A DNA stretch of 17,548 bases from an uncultured bacterium (lineage in GTDB: Bacteria; Pseudomonadota; Gammaproteobacteria; Burkholderiales; Burkholderiaceae_D). The stretch lies in contig CAIQLE010000321.1 in NCBI GenBank assembly GCA_903872555.1, positions 1-17,548 on the forward strand, given 5' to 3'. The notes below the pieces were generated by a model. It ran no database searches. It had not been told where the DNA came from and worked only from the letters and a program-made list of their open reading frames with translations. Position numbers and translations under genes: made by a program. Positions 7,857 through 13,907 of this stretch are shown here, piece by piece. Every line of letters begins with the position of its first letter. Positions within the stretch are counted from its first letter, which is position 1.

Positions 7857-8843
7857 TCAGGCAGCACGCGCCGTGATGAAGGTGTCGGCATCGCGGTCCC
7901 ACAGCAAACTGCGCGCCTCGCCATGCTTTAACCACACTTCAGATGAATCCGTCACTTCACCGATGGCGGCGCAAGCGATATCGCGTGAAGAAAAATGCAC
8001 CATCACGTCACACACTTTTTCCGGCGGCACGCTCATGATGAAACCAAAGCTGGGAAAGGATTGCAGCCAGCGCAGCATGGGCACATGCTCGGGACGCGGC
8101 AGCGTCGCCAAATCAATCACCGCACCTACGCCTGAGCATTCGAGCAGCATCAGAGCCGTGCCGACGGCGCCGGCCATGCTGATGTCTTTGGCCGCTTTGC
8201 ACAGATCCCGCTCTGCCAGTTCGGGCAGTAATTCAAGATCAGCACGCAAGCGTTCTGCCGGCGCCTTGGTGGAAGCATTCCAGTAAGGCTTGTCTTGTTC
8301 ATAGCTGCCACGCAGATCAACCGCCATCATCAGGGTCTCGCCTGGTCTGGCATCGAAGCTGGTCAGTAATTTTCTGGCACGGCCAAGAATGGCTACAGCG
8401 AGCTGACCACGTTCGCTGCGGTTATTCGTATGGCCGCCCACCACCGGCACCTGATAGCGCTGCGCCGCTGTGCTCATGCCCTGTAAGACGTCTGAAGCGG
8501 GGTCCATACCACGGCTCCATAAGGCATCCACCACGGCAATCGGACGACCGCCCATCGCGGCGATGTCGCTCACATTCACCATCACGCCGCAATAACCGGC
8601 AAACCAGGGCATCTCTTGTACGAAATCATCGACAAAGCCTTCGATCGCCAACAAGAGATAGCCATCACCATCGGGAATGGCAGCACAGTCATCACCGACG
8701 GCGATCGCTTCATTCAGTGCATTGCCACCGACAGGAAGCATGCGCGTTAGCTGACCCATCACATCACCTATATCGCGCTTATGGGCAAAGCCGCGTCCTG
8801 CCAGTAAGGCGGTGGTCAGATTGCTGAGCTCTTGCTGATTCAC
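7857..8843 (-). CDS. nitF: NitF: Sll0787-family AIR synthase-like protein
   Basis: A 328-residue member of the PurM/SelD/ThiL/HypE ATP-binding superfamily, in the Sll0787 subgroup found in Nit1C clusters. GDDCAAIPDGDGYLLLAIEGF (about residues 47-67) matches the phosphate-metal binding N-terminal part of AIR synthases. VNVSDIAAMGGRPIAVVDALW follows as the family's second conserved block, and VGGHTNN is the glycine-rich turn. By analogy it would activate an amide or carboxylate oxygen with ATP; its true substrate is not known. It is not the purine gene purM. The start codon is GTG, overlapping the nitE stop as GTGA, with GGGAG seven bases upstream, so translation is probably coupled to nitE. 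Confidence 0.92.
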   Translation of the reverse strand: MNQQELSNLTTALLAGRGFAHKRDIGDVMGQLTRMLPVGGNALNEAIAVGDDCAAIPDGDGYLLLAIEGFVDDFVQEMPWFAGYCGVMVNVSDIAAMGGRPIAVVDALWSRGMDPASDVLQGMSTAAQRYQVPVVGGHTNNRSERGQLAVAILGRARKLLTSFDARPGETLMMAVDLRGSYEQDKPYWNASTKAPAERLRADLELLPELAERDLCKAAKDISMAGAVGTALMLLECSGVGAVIDLATLPRPEHVPMLRWLQSFPSFGFIMSVPPEKVCDVMVHFSSRDIACAAIGEVTDSSEVWLKHGEARSLLWDRDADTFITARAA

Positions 8844-9397
8844 GTCAGTCTCCCTGAGCGCGTCACGAGTGAGGCGATAGGTGCTTCTGTGGCAGGGTAA
8901 TGATGCAGGTCAGCCTGCATCAGGCAGTGCGGCCGTCCAAAACGCAGATTTTCTTTCAGGGCCAGCCAGTGGAGTTTTTCAAACAGGGGACGATTCTGGC
9001 TCTGCACCTGCGCCAGAAAAATGCGTGCACCGCGTGCATGAGCGGTTGACACAGCCATGCGTATCAGGGTTGCTCCTATGTGACCGTAGTGACGGAAGGC
9101 AGGATGAACGGCAAGGCGCGAGCCCCACCACAGATCATCGCCCTGGCTGTGTATGCGTACGGTGCCGACCACCTGATCTGCCATGCCGCCTATGCAGGAC
9201 ACAGCAACGATAGGTACAGCGATCTCATCCAGCGCATCACTGTCGTCTCCGACAAACACGCCCTGCTCTATGCAAAACACAGCGCGCCTGAGCTTTCTTG
9301 CCTGTTCCATTTCCCATTCGCTTTCCGCCAGTTTGATGCGAAATTCGCAGGGCAGAAATTCCTTGGGCAATTCACAGATGACATCCAGATCCAGCAT
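8840..9397 (-). CDS. nitE: NitE: MSMEG_0567/Sll0786-family GNAT N-acetyltransferase
   Basis: A 185-residue GCN5-related acetyltransferase of the family confined to Nit1C clusters. The N-terminal block FRIKLAESEWEMEQARKLRR and FCIEQGVFVGDD match family members. The acetyl-CoA binding strand and loop appear as SRLAVHPAFRHYGHIGATLIRMAV, where the usual Q/RxxGxG/A loop is FRHYGHIGA. The conserved end GRPHCLMQADL is present. The acceptor is unknown. An upstream ATG at 9466 would add 23 unrelated residues and overlap nitD; ATG 9397 is preferred because it has GAGGGAG about nine bases upstream and gives the family-like beginning. It starts 29 bp after nitD and overlaps nitF by 4 bp. Confidence 0.9.
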   Translation of the reverse strand: MLDLDVICELPKEFLPCEFRIKLAESEWEMEQARKLRRAVFCIEQGVFVGDDSDALDEIAVPIVAVSCIGGMADQVVGTVRIHSQGDDLWWGSRLAVHPAFRHYGHIGATLIRMAVSTAHARGARIFLAQVQSQNRPLFEKLHWLALKENLRFGRPHCLMQADLHHYPATEAPIASLVTRSGRLT

Positions 9398-9426
9398 GGC
9401 GCACGCTCCCTCATTCGGTTTCAGGC

Positions 9427-10560
9427 TCAGCCTTCGTAGATCGACAAAGAAGAACAGGCGCCGCACTTGCCACAGCCTGCCTTGATATCGGAAGAACGCA
9501 TATTCGCTGCATTCACCATGGCGGCCAGTGGTTCAAGAATCGATTTCATGAATTCAGGCGAAGGCGCCGGATGATCTTCCAGTGGTGTGCCACTGATGGG
9601 CACAAAAGGCACCACGAAAGGATAGACACCCAGATCTAATAATTTGGCGGACATTTCCAGAATCGCTTCCGGTGTATCTCCCAGCCCCGCCAGAATATAA
9701 GTGCTGACCTGACCGCGTCCAAAGACAGCAACCGCCGCCTCAAAACTTTCCATATAACGCTCTACAGGCACACTCGCTTTGCCCGGCATGATGCGTTCAC
9801 GCACCTCTGGCGTGACCGCTTCCAGATGCATGCCCAGCGTATCAATGCCCGCTGCTTTCATGCGCACAAACCACTGATCGGTATCTGGCGGTTCACACTG
9901 CGCCTGAATCGGAATATCGACCGCAGCACGAATAGCAAAGGCACTGTCCACCAGAATCTGTGCGCCTCGATCGGGGGTAGGCGGAGTACCTGTCGTCAGC
10001 ACCATGTGCTTGACACCATCGAGCTCGACCGCAGCACGCGCCACTTCAGCCAGTTGTTCCGGTGTCTTGTGGGCGATGGTGCGGCCGGCAGCCAGTGACT
10101 GACCTATAGAACAAAATTTGCAGGTCTTACGACGGCTTTCATAGCGTATGCAGGTCTGCAGTACCGTCGTAGCCAGCACATCCGAACCATGCAGAGTCGC
10201 GATCTGTGAATAGGGAATACCGTCCTCGGTCTGACGCTCATAGAAACGCGGCGACTTAGGAAAAGAAATATTTGCAATCGGTATCGCGCCCTTCATCAGA
10301 GCACTTTTTCCTTCTGCATCCGGTGCTTGCGCTACGAAGGGTGAATTCCATGCGCTAGAGGTATGCACCGGCACCATGATGGTGTGACCATCAACCACGA
10401 CCGCCTTATGATCCGAAGGACCGGCACCGCCGCGACGGCTGGCAACACCTGCATTGGGTGAGGACGGATTATCGAGCCGCAACCCTAAGGACTGAAGTTC
10501 CGTCATGAGCTGACGCGCTGCTGCCGATGGCGGGGCTTTCGGTATCGATGGGGTGCTCAT
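9427..10560 (-). CDS. nitD: NitD: MSMEG_0568-family radical SAM enzyme
   Basis: A 377-residue radical SAM protein related to the biotin synthase group. The cysteines available to hold the SAM-binding 4Fe-4S cluster are C137, C147 and C150, spaced C-x9-C-x2-C instead of the textbook C-x3-C-x2-C. Downstream are [22 protein letters not shown] and [19 protein letters not shown], typical of TIM-barrel radical SAM proteins. A C-terminal C-x2-C-x2-C motif (C363, C366, C369) could bind a second iron-sulphur cluster. Substrate and product are unknown. ATG 10560 has a good CAGGAG eight bases upstream, and this start makes the gene overlap nitC by 92 bp in another frame. ATG 10506 (Met19) is an alternative without a ribosome site; it would cut the overlap to 38 bp. 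Confidence 0.93.
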   Translation of the reverse strand: MSTPSIPKAPPSAAARQLMTELQSLGLRLDNPSSPNAGVASRRGGAGPSDHKAVVVDGHTIMVPVHTSSAWNSPFVAQAPDAEGKSALMKGAIPIANISFPKSPRFYERQTEDGIPYSQIATLHGSDVLATTVLQTCIRYESRRKTCKFCSIGQSLAAGRTIAHKTPEQLAEVARAAVELDGVKHMVLTTGTPPTPDRGAQILVDSAFAIRAAVDIPIQAQCEPPDTDQWFVRMKAAGIDTLGMHLEAVTPEVRERIMPGKASVPVERYMESFEAAVAVFGRGQVSTYILAGLGDTPEAILEMSAKLLDLGVYPFVVPFVPISGTPLEDHPAPSPEFMKSILEPLAAMVNAANMRSSDIKAGCGKCGACSSLSIYEG

Positions 10561-11557
10561 GGCTAGGGCTCCTGACTGGGGCTGAATAGTTCTCTGAATA
10601 GGAATGGGAATGCTGTGTTGTGTGATGCATCTGCATCACAGGGACTGCAGGTACGTCATTGATCGCCAATGACAATAATTCGGGACGGGCATAATGACCG
10701 ACAGAATCCATCATGCGCTTGCGCTTGGTGATGAGTCTCATGTCGAGGTCAGCAATCAATATCCCCTCGCCTTCGCGCAAAGGTGGCACGAGGTGCGCAC
10801 CTTCAGGCGAGATGATTGCAGTGTTACAGCCGCCGCGCAGACCTTTTTGCAGCGCGGGATCGGTGGTCATCGCAGTGATCTGGGCATCGGTCAGCCAGCC
10901 TGTGGAATTGATGACGAAACAACCGGCTTCGAGTGCGTGATGACGTATTGTCACATCCATCTGATCGGCAAACACAGGGCCGACCAGTGAGCCCGGAAAT
11001 TGTGCGCAATGGATTTCTTCATGCTGCGTCATCAGCGCATAGCGTGCGAGCGGGTTGTAATGTTCCCAGCAAGCCAGCGCGCCAACGCGACCGACACGCG
11101 TGTCCACGACTTTCAGACCGGCAGCATCGCCCTGACCCCAGATCATGCGCTCATGAAACGTGGGCGTGATCTTGCGCCGCTTCAGCAGCAGGCTGCCATC
11201 GGCATCAAAAATCAGTTGCGTGTTGTAGAGGGTTCCGTGATCGCGTTCATTCACGCCCAGAACCACCACCACACCCAGCGTACGGGCGCGCTCGGCGATG
11301 GCATCCGTCATCGGACCCGGTACGGTGGGCGCCAGTTCATACAACTTCATGTGTTCCGCACCCGAGAGCATGGGCGGACGTATGAAAGAAAAATACGGGT
11401 AATACGGTACTAAGGTTTCGGGAAACACCACCATTTGCGCGCCATCGGCTGCGGCCTTGCTGATGTAATCGCAGACTTTATTGATCGTACCGTCAGCCGA
11501 ATTGAAATCAGGCGTGATTTGTACGGCTGCGGCACGGACCATTCTGGATGCGCTCAT
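10469..11557 (-). CDS. nitC: NitC: Nit6803-type nitrilase
   Basis: A 362-residue nitrilase that closely resembles Synechocystis Nit6803 (Sll0784). It hydrolyses nitriles to carboxylate and ammonia through a Glu-Lys-Cys triad: E47 in [15 protein letters not shown]129 in [13 protein letters not shown], and C163 in [14 protein letters not shown]. These are each six less than E53, K135 and C169 of Nit6803. Other family blocks are [22 protein letters not shown] and [18 protein letters not shown]. The last 50 or so residues are Ser/His/Pro-rich, poorly conserved, and partly coded in DNA shared with nitD. GGAG lies eight bases before the ATG, and the gene starts 20 bp after nitB. In cyanide-using bacteria the NitC protein is the key enzyme of the cluster; whether this one acts on cyanide or on an organic nitrile cannot be told from sequence. 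Confidence 0.97.
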   Translation of the reverse strand: MSASRMVRAAAVQITPDFNSADGTINKVCDYISKAAADGAQMVVFPETLVPYYPYFSFIRPPMLSGAEHMKLYELAPTVPGPMTDAIAERARTLGVVVVLGVNERDHGTLYNTQLIFDADGSLLLKRRKITPTFHERMIWGQGDAAGLKVVDTRVGRVGALACWEHYNPLARYALMTQHEEIHCAQFPGSLVGPVFADQMDVTIRHHALEAGCFVINSTGWLTDAQITAMTTDPALQKGLRGGCNTAIISPEGAHLVPPLREGEGILIADLDMRLITKRKRMMDSVGHYARPELLSLAINDVPAVPVMQMHHTTQHSHSYSENYSAPVRSPSHEHPIDTESPAIGSSASAHDGTSVLRVAAR

Positions 11558-11577
11558 GGTGATGTCTCCGTCCTGAA

Positions 11578-12060
11578 TTACAGCGTCCAGGTATCGAGGA
11601 TGAAAGCATTGTCCTTGCGGTGCAGGAGAATGATATCGAGCACGTCCAGCGGATTGACAGGACGGATGCCGTCGATCAGTGCGCCTTCACCATGACCATA
11701 CAAGGCCTGCAGCGCAAAACGGCAGGCGTAAACTTTGCCGCCTTCACTCATAAACTTCGTGATCTGATTATTGAAGTTCTGATGACCCGGGAAAGCCTCA
11801 TCGCCCAAGGTCGGGAAACCACGCTTGACGCCCAGTGTCACGCCAGGGCCATACAACAGTACGGAAGTCTCGAAGCCCTTGCGCAGCAGTCGTGTGGCCT
11901 GCAGCAAATTCACGAAACCGATCGAGCCCTCGAAGGCGACGGTATGGAAAGTGACGAGTGCTTTTTCACCCGGCTCAGCCTTGACGTCTTCGAACACCTT
12001 CTCTTCGTAGTCGACCAGGAAATCACCTTTCTGATTGGCGGGCTTAGTTACTTTTGGCAT
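11578..12060 (-). CDS. nitB: NitB: MSMEG_0572/Sll0783-family nitrogen-starvation protein
   Basis: A 160-residue protein, first gene of the Nit1C operon. The start [25 protein letters not shown] and the block [25 protein letters not shown] are characteristic of the Sll0783 family. The pattern of alternating strands and the [16 protein letters not shown] segment recall a DsrE-like fold, which is an inference. Loss of sll0783 in Synechocystis is reported to impair polyhydroxybutyrate accumulation under nitrogen starvation, but the molecular activity is unknown. A longer frame opens at 12159, but the extra 33 residues are not family-like and would cover the predicted sigma-54 promoter. ATG 12060 has CGGAG about nine bases upstream. 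Confidence 0.93.
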   Translation of the reverse strand: MPKVTKPANQKGDFLVDYEEKVFEDVKAEPGEKALVTFHTVAFEGSIGFVNLLQATRLLRKGFETSVLLYGPGVTLGVKRGFPTLGDEAFPGHQNFNNQITKFMSEGGKVYACRFALQALYGHGEGALIDGIRPVNPLDVLDIILLHRKDNAFILDTWTL

Positions 12061-12088
12061 GGCAGTTTCTCCGTGTGTGGGATGAGAT

Positions 12089-12105
12089 GTGACATTTGTC
12101 GTCAC
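12089..12105 (-). promoter_or_regulatory. Inverted repeat at the predicted nitB transcription start
   Basis: GTGAC-N7-GTCAC, with a nested GACA-TT-TGTC, covers the position where transcription from the sigma-54 promoter would begin (about 12101) and the first part of the nitB leader. It could be a repressor site or a small leader hairpin; no known consensus fits it. Confidence 0.3.
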
Positions 12106-12112
12106 TCTCTTC

Positions 12113-12127
12113 GCAAGCACTGTGCCA
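12113..12127 (-). promoter_or_regulatory. Predicted sigma-54 (RpoN) promoter of the nit operon
   Basis: The minus strand reads TGGCAC-AGTGC-TTGC, preceded by T. This matches the YTGGCAC-N5-TTGC consensus in every core position and has the required GG-N10-GC spacing. The -12 GC lies at 12113-12114, so transcription should start near 12101, leaving a leader of about 41 nt to the nitB ATG with its ribosome site. RpoN control fits the nitrogen-starvation role of Nit1C clusters. An enhancer-binding activator would be needed; none is coded in the window. Confidence 0.7.
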
Positions 12128-12154
12128 ATTGAGGTGCCTGACTCACACGCAGGC

Positions 12155-12173
12155 TGCAATCAAGATCCAATCA
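12155..12173 (+). repeat. CAATCA direct-repeat pair, nitB-proximal
   Basis: TGCAATCAAG (12155-12164) is followed by CCAATCA (12167-12173), the two CAATCA cores lying 11 bp apart on the same face of the helix. They lie about 30-45 bp upstream of the predicted nitB -24 element. The same two element types recur at 12422-12463. They are candidate operator half-sites for the divergent MocR regulator, since MocR proteins often bind direct repeats. Confidence 0.5.
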
Positions 12174-12285
12174 TTCAGAAGCCATGCGCCGTCTGCAACA
12201 GAGCACTTCTGAAATTCATCTTCATTGACTTCCTTCAGGGACAAAAGCACTTGCACTGGCATGCACCTGCCTGATACGCCCACAT

Positions 12286-12306
12286 CCAATCAACTGATCC
12301 GATCAG
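12286..12306. promoter_or_regulatory. Middle CAATCA element joined to a CTGATC palindrome
   Basis: CCAATCAA (12286-12293) is followed directly by CTGATC-C-GATCAG (12294-12306), a perfect 6-bp inverted repeat around one base. This composite lies midway between the two promoters and could be a regulator site serving both genes. Confidence 0.35.
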
Positions 12307-12315
12307 GGGCAGGAA

Positions 12316-12332
12316 TGCACCGTGAAAGCGCA
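12316..12332. promoter_or_regulatory. Weak NtrC-like enhancer site
   Basis: TGCACC-GTGAA-AGCGCA matches 10 of 12 specified positions of the NtrC consensus TGCACC-N5-GGTGCA. It lies about 190 bp upstream of the nitB -24 element, a usual enhancer distance. One imperfect site is weak evidence; another activator may be used. Confidence 0.25.
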
Positions 12333-12395
12333 TGGCATCTGTGCGTGAATAGGTGCGTATGTATGTTCCTATGCCTGCGCTTAAGCGAGGGCTGC

Positions 12396-12410
12396 TGGCA
12401 CGATTGCTGC
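12396..12410 (+). promoter_or_regulatory. Possible sigma-54 promoter of the MocR regulator gene
   Basis: TGGCACG-ATTG-CTGC has a perfect -24 element and GG-N10-GC spacing, with one mismatch (CTGC for TTGC) in the -12 element. Transcription would start near 12422, about 30 nt before the regulator's start codon and exactly at the downstream CAATCA repeats. Confidence 0.4.
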
Positions 12411-12421
12411 GAGCGTTTAAA

Positions 12422-12463
12422 TGCAATCAAGCCGATAATTTTCCAATCAAGTGATGCAATCAG
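12422..12463 (+). repeat. CAATCA direct-repeat triplet at the regulator start
   Basis: Three same-orientation elements lie here: TGCAATCAAG (12422-12431), CCAATCAAG (12443-12451) and TGCAATCAG (12455-12463). The first is a 10-bp exact copy of 12155-12164. The last overlaps the first codons of the regulator. Binding here would cover the predicted start of transcription and the translation start, as expected for autoregulation. Confidence 0.5.
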
Positions 12464-13902
12464 CCATGCGCGCTCAAAAAAATGATCCTCAGCTTCAGCT
12501 CTCTCCACAGCTGCGCAAACTCACGCAGCACTGGCTGCGTAGATTGTCTTCCAGTGATCAGCCTGCCTATTTAATGATTGCAGACTTGATTGCAGAAGAC
12601 GTACAAAGTGGCCGCCTGAGTGCGCGAGAAAAATTGCCGACACTGCGCGCACTATCAGAACGTTTACAGCTGGACTACACCACCGTCGCACGCGCTTACA
12701 CCGAGGCACGCAAGCGCGGCCTGATCGATTCGCGTCCCGGCATGGGCAGTTTCATACGCAGCAGCAGCCCGTCTTTCCAACTGCGCGGAGGCAGCAGTGC
12801 CGAGATGACGATGAACCTCCCGCCCGAGCCAGACCATCCTGCCTTATTGCAGCGCATGCATGACAGCGCCTCACGACTGATGGCGCAATCGAATCTGTAC
12901 AACCTGATGCGCTACCAGGATTTCGGCGGACTGAAAGAAGATAAGGACGCTGCTGTGCAATGGTTGCGCCAGCGTCTGCCTGAGTGCCAGGCTGAGCGCG
13001 TGATGGTCTGTCCGGGCATACACAGCGCACTGGCCGCACTGGTGTCACAGCTGGCGCGGCCGGGTGAATTGATCTGCGTAGAATCGCTGACCTATCCTGG
13101 CATGAAGGCGATTGCATCGCAACTGGGTGTGCAGCTGCATGCTCTGTCTCTCGACAGCGAAGGCCCGAGCGCCGCTGAATTCGAAATTGCATGCAAGACC
13201 CTGCAACCGAAAGCCCTGTACTGCAACCCCACGCTGCTGAACCCGACTACGATGACGATTTCTCGCCGTCGGCGCGAAGCGCTGGCTGACATTGCTTTGC
13301 GCTATAGCGTGCCCATTATTGAAGACGATGCGTATGCGATGCTGCCGCGGCAGATGCAGCCCACCATGGCCAGCCTGGCGCCGGGCCTCACGTATTACGT
13401 CACAGGCCTGAGTAAATTTTTAGGCGCCGGCCTGCGTACAGGTTATGTGCTGGCTCCCAGCGAACGTCAGATGCAAAGGCTGGCGGGCGCATTGCGTGCC
13501 ACCACCGTCATGGCCTCACCGCTGACAAATGCGATTGCATCACAATGGGTGGCTGATGGAACGGCGCATGCCATGCTGGATGCGGTACGCGAAGAATCCA
13601 TCGCCAGACAGGTGCTGGCCCGACATCATCTGAAAGATTTTTCTTTCGAGTCTCAGGATGAAGGCTTTCATTTGTGGCTGAATTTATCTCAGGCATGGAG
13701 CGTGACAGAGTTTGCTTCTCTGTTGCGCAGCAAGGGAGTAGGCGTGGTCGCCAGCGCCGCCTTTTGCACCGACGGCGACCCGCCGAATGCGGTACGCATT
13801 TCCCTTGGGGGACCCCAGTCACGCACTGAATGTGCCGGCGCACTTGCCCTGATTGCCGAGACTCTGAAATATCCACGGCATCCGGAAGCTTCGGCTATCT
13901 GA
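12454..13902 (+). CDS. MocR-type transcriptional regulator (GntR HTH plus aminotransferase fold)
   Basis: A 482-residue regulator, divergent from the nit operon. Residues about 36-100 form a GntR winged helix-turn-helix: PAYLMIADLIAEDVQSGRL, LPTLRALSERLQLDYTTVARAY and SRPGMGSFI. From about residue 125 it is a class I aminotransferase-like domain. K321 in TGLSKFLGAGLRTGY is the pyridoxal phosphate Schiff-base lysine, with D291/D292 in EDDAY and an Arg in AVRISLGG at the C-terminal end. Family members sense an amino compound through PLP and act as repressor or activator. Position suggests control of nitBCDEFGH and of itself. GTG 12451, ATG 12454 and ATG 12466 are all possible starts; none has a clear Shine-Dalgarno site, and an in-frame stop at 12436 bars anything earlier. 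The gene ends 5 nt from the convergent GGDEF-EAL gene. Confidence 0.9.
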   Translation: MQSAMRAQKNDPQLQLSPQLRKLTQHWLRRLSSSDQPAYLMIADLIAEDVQSGRLSAREKLPTLRALSERLQLDYTTVARAYTEARKRGLIDSRPGMGSFIRSSSPSFQLRGGSSAEMTMNLPPEPDHPALLQRMHDSASRLMAQSNLYNLMRYQDFGGLKEDKDAAVQWLRQRLPECQAERVMVCPGIHSALAALVSQLARPGELICVESLTYPGMKAIASQLGVQLHALSLDSEGPSAAEFEIACKTLQPKALYCNPTLLNPTTMTISRRRREALADIALRYSVPIIEDDAYAMLPRQMQPTMASLAPGLTYYVTGLSKFLGAGLRTGYVLAPSERQMQRLAGALRATTVMASPLTNAIASQWVADGTAHAMLDAVREESIARQVLARHHLKDFSFESQDEGFHLWLNLSQAWSVTEFASLLRSKGVGVVASAAFCTDGDPPNAVRISLGGPQSRTECAGALALIAETLKYPRHPEASAI

Positions 13903-13907
13903 TTTTT

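Noticed and set aside
7857..8843. purM (phosphoribosylaminoimidazole synthetase) for the AIR-synthase-like gene
   Set aside because: The Nit1C context and the Sll0787-type sequence place it in a separate family; the true purM would not sit in this operon.
11620..12132. 170-codon open frame on the plus strand opposite nitB
   Set aside because: It is antisense to a conserved Nit1C gene, shows no family-like motifs, and would run through the predicted sigma-54 promoter.
12061..12159. N-terminal extension of nitB to 12159
   Set aside because: The added 33 residues are not family-like, the family begins at MPKVTKP, and ATG 12060 has a good ribosome site.
12378..12387. CGCTTAAGCG perfect palindrome as an operator
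   Set aside because: A single 10-bp palindrome with no second copy nearby and no match to a known site; it is not strong enough to annotate by itself.
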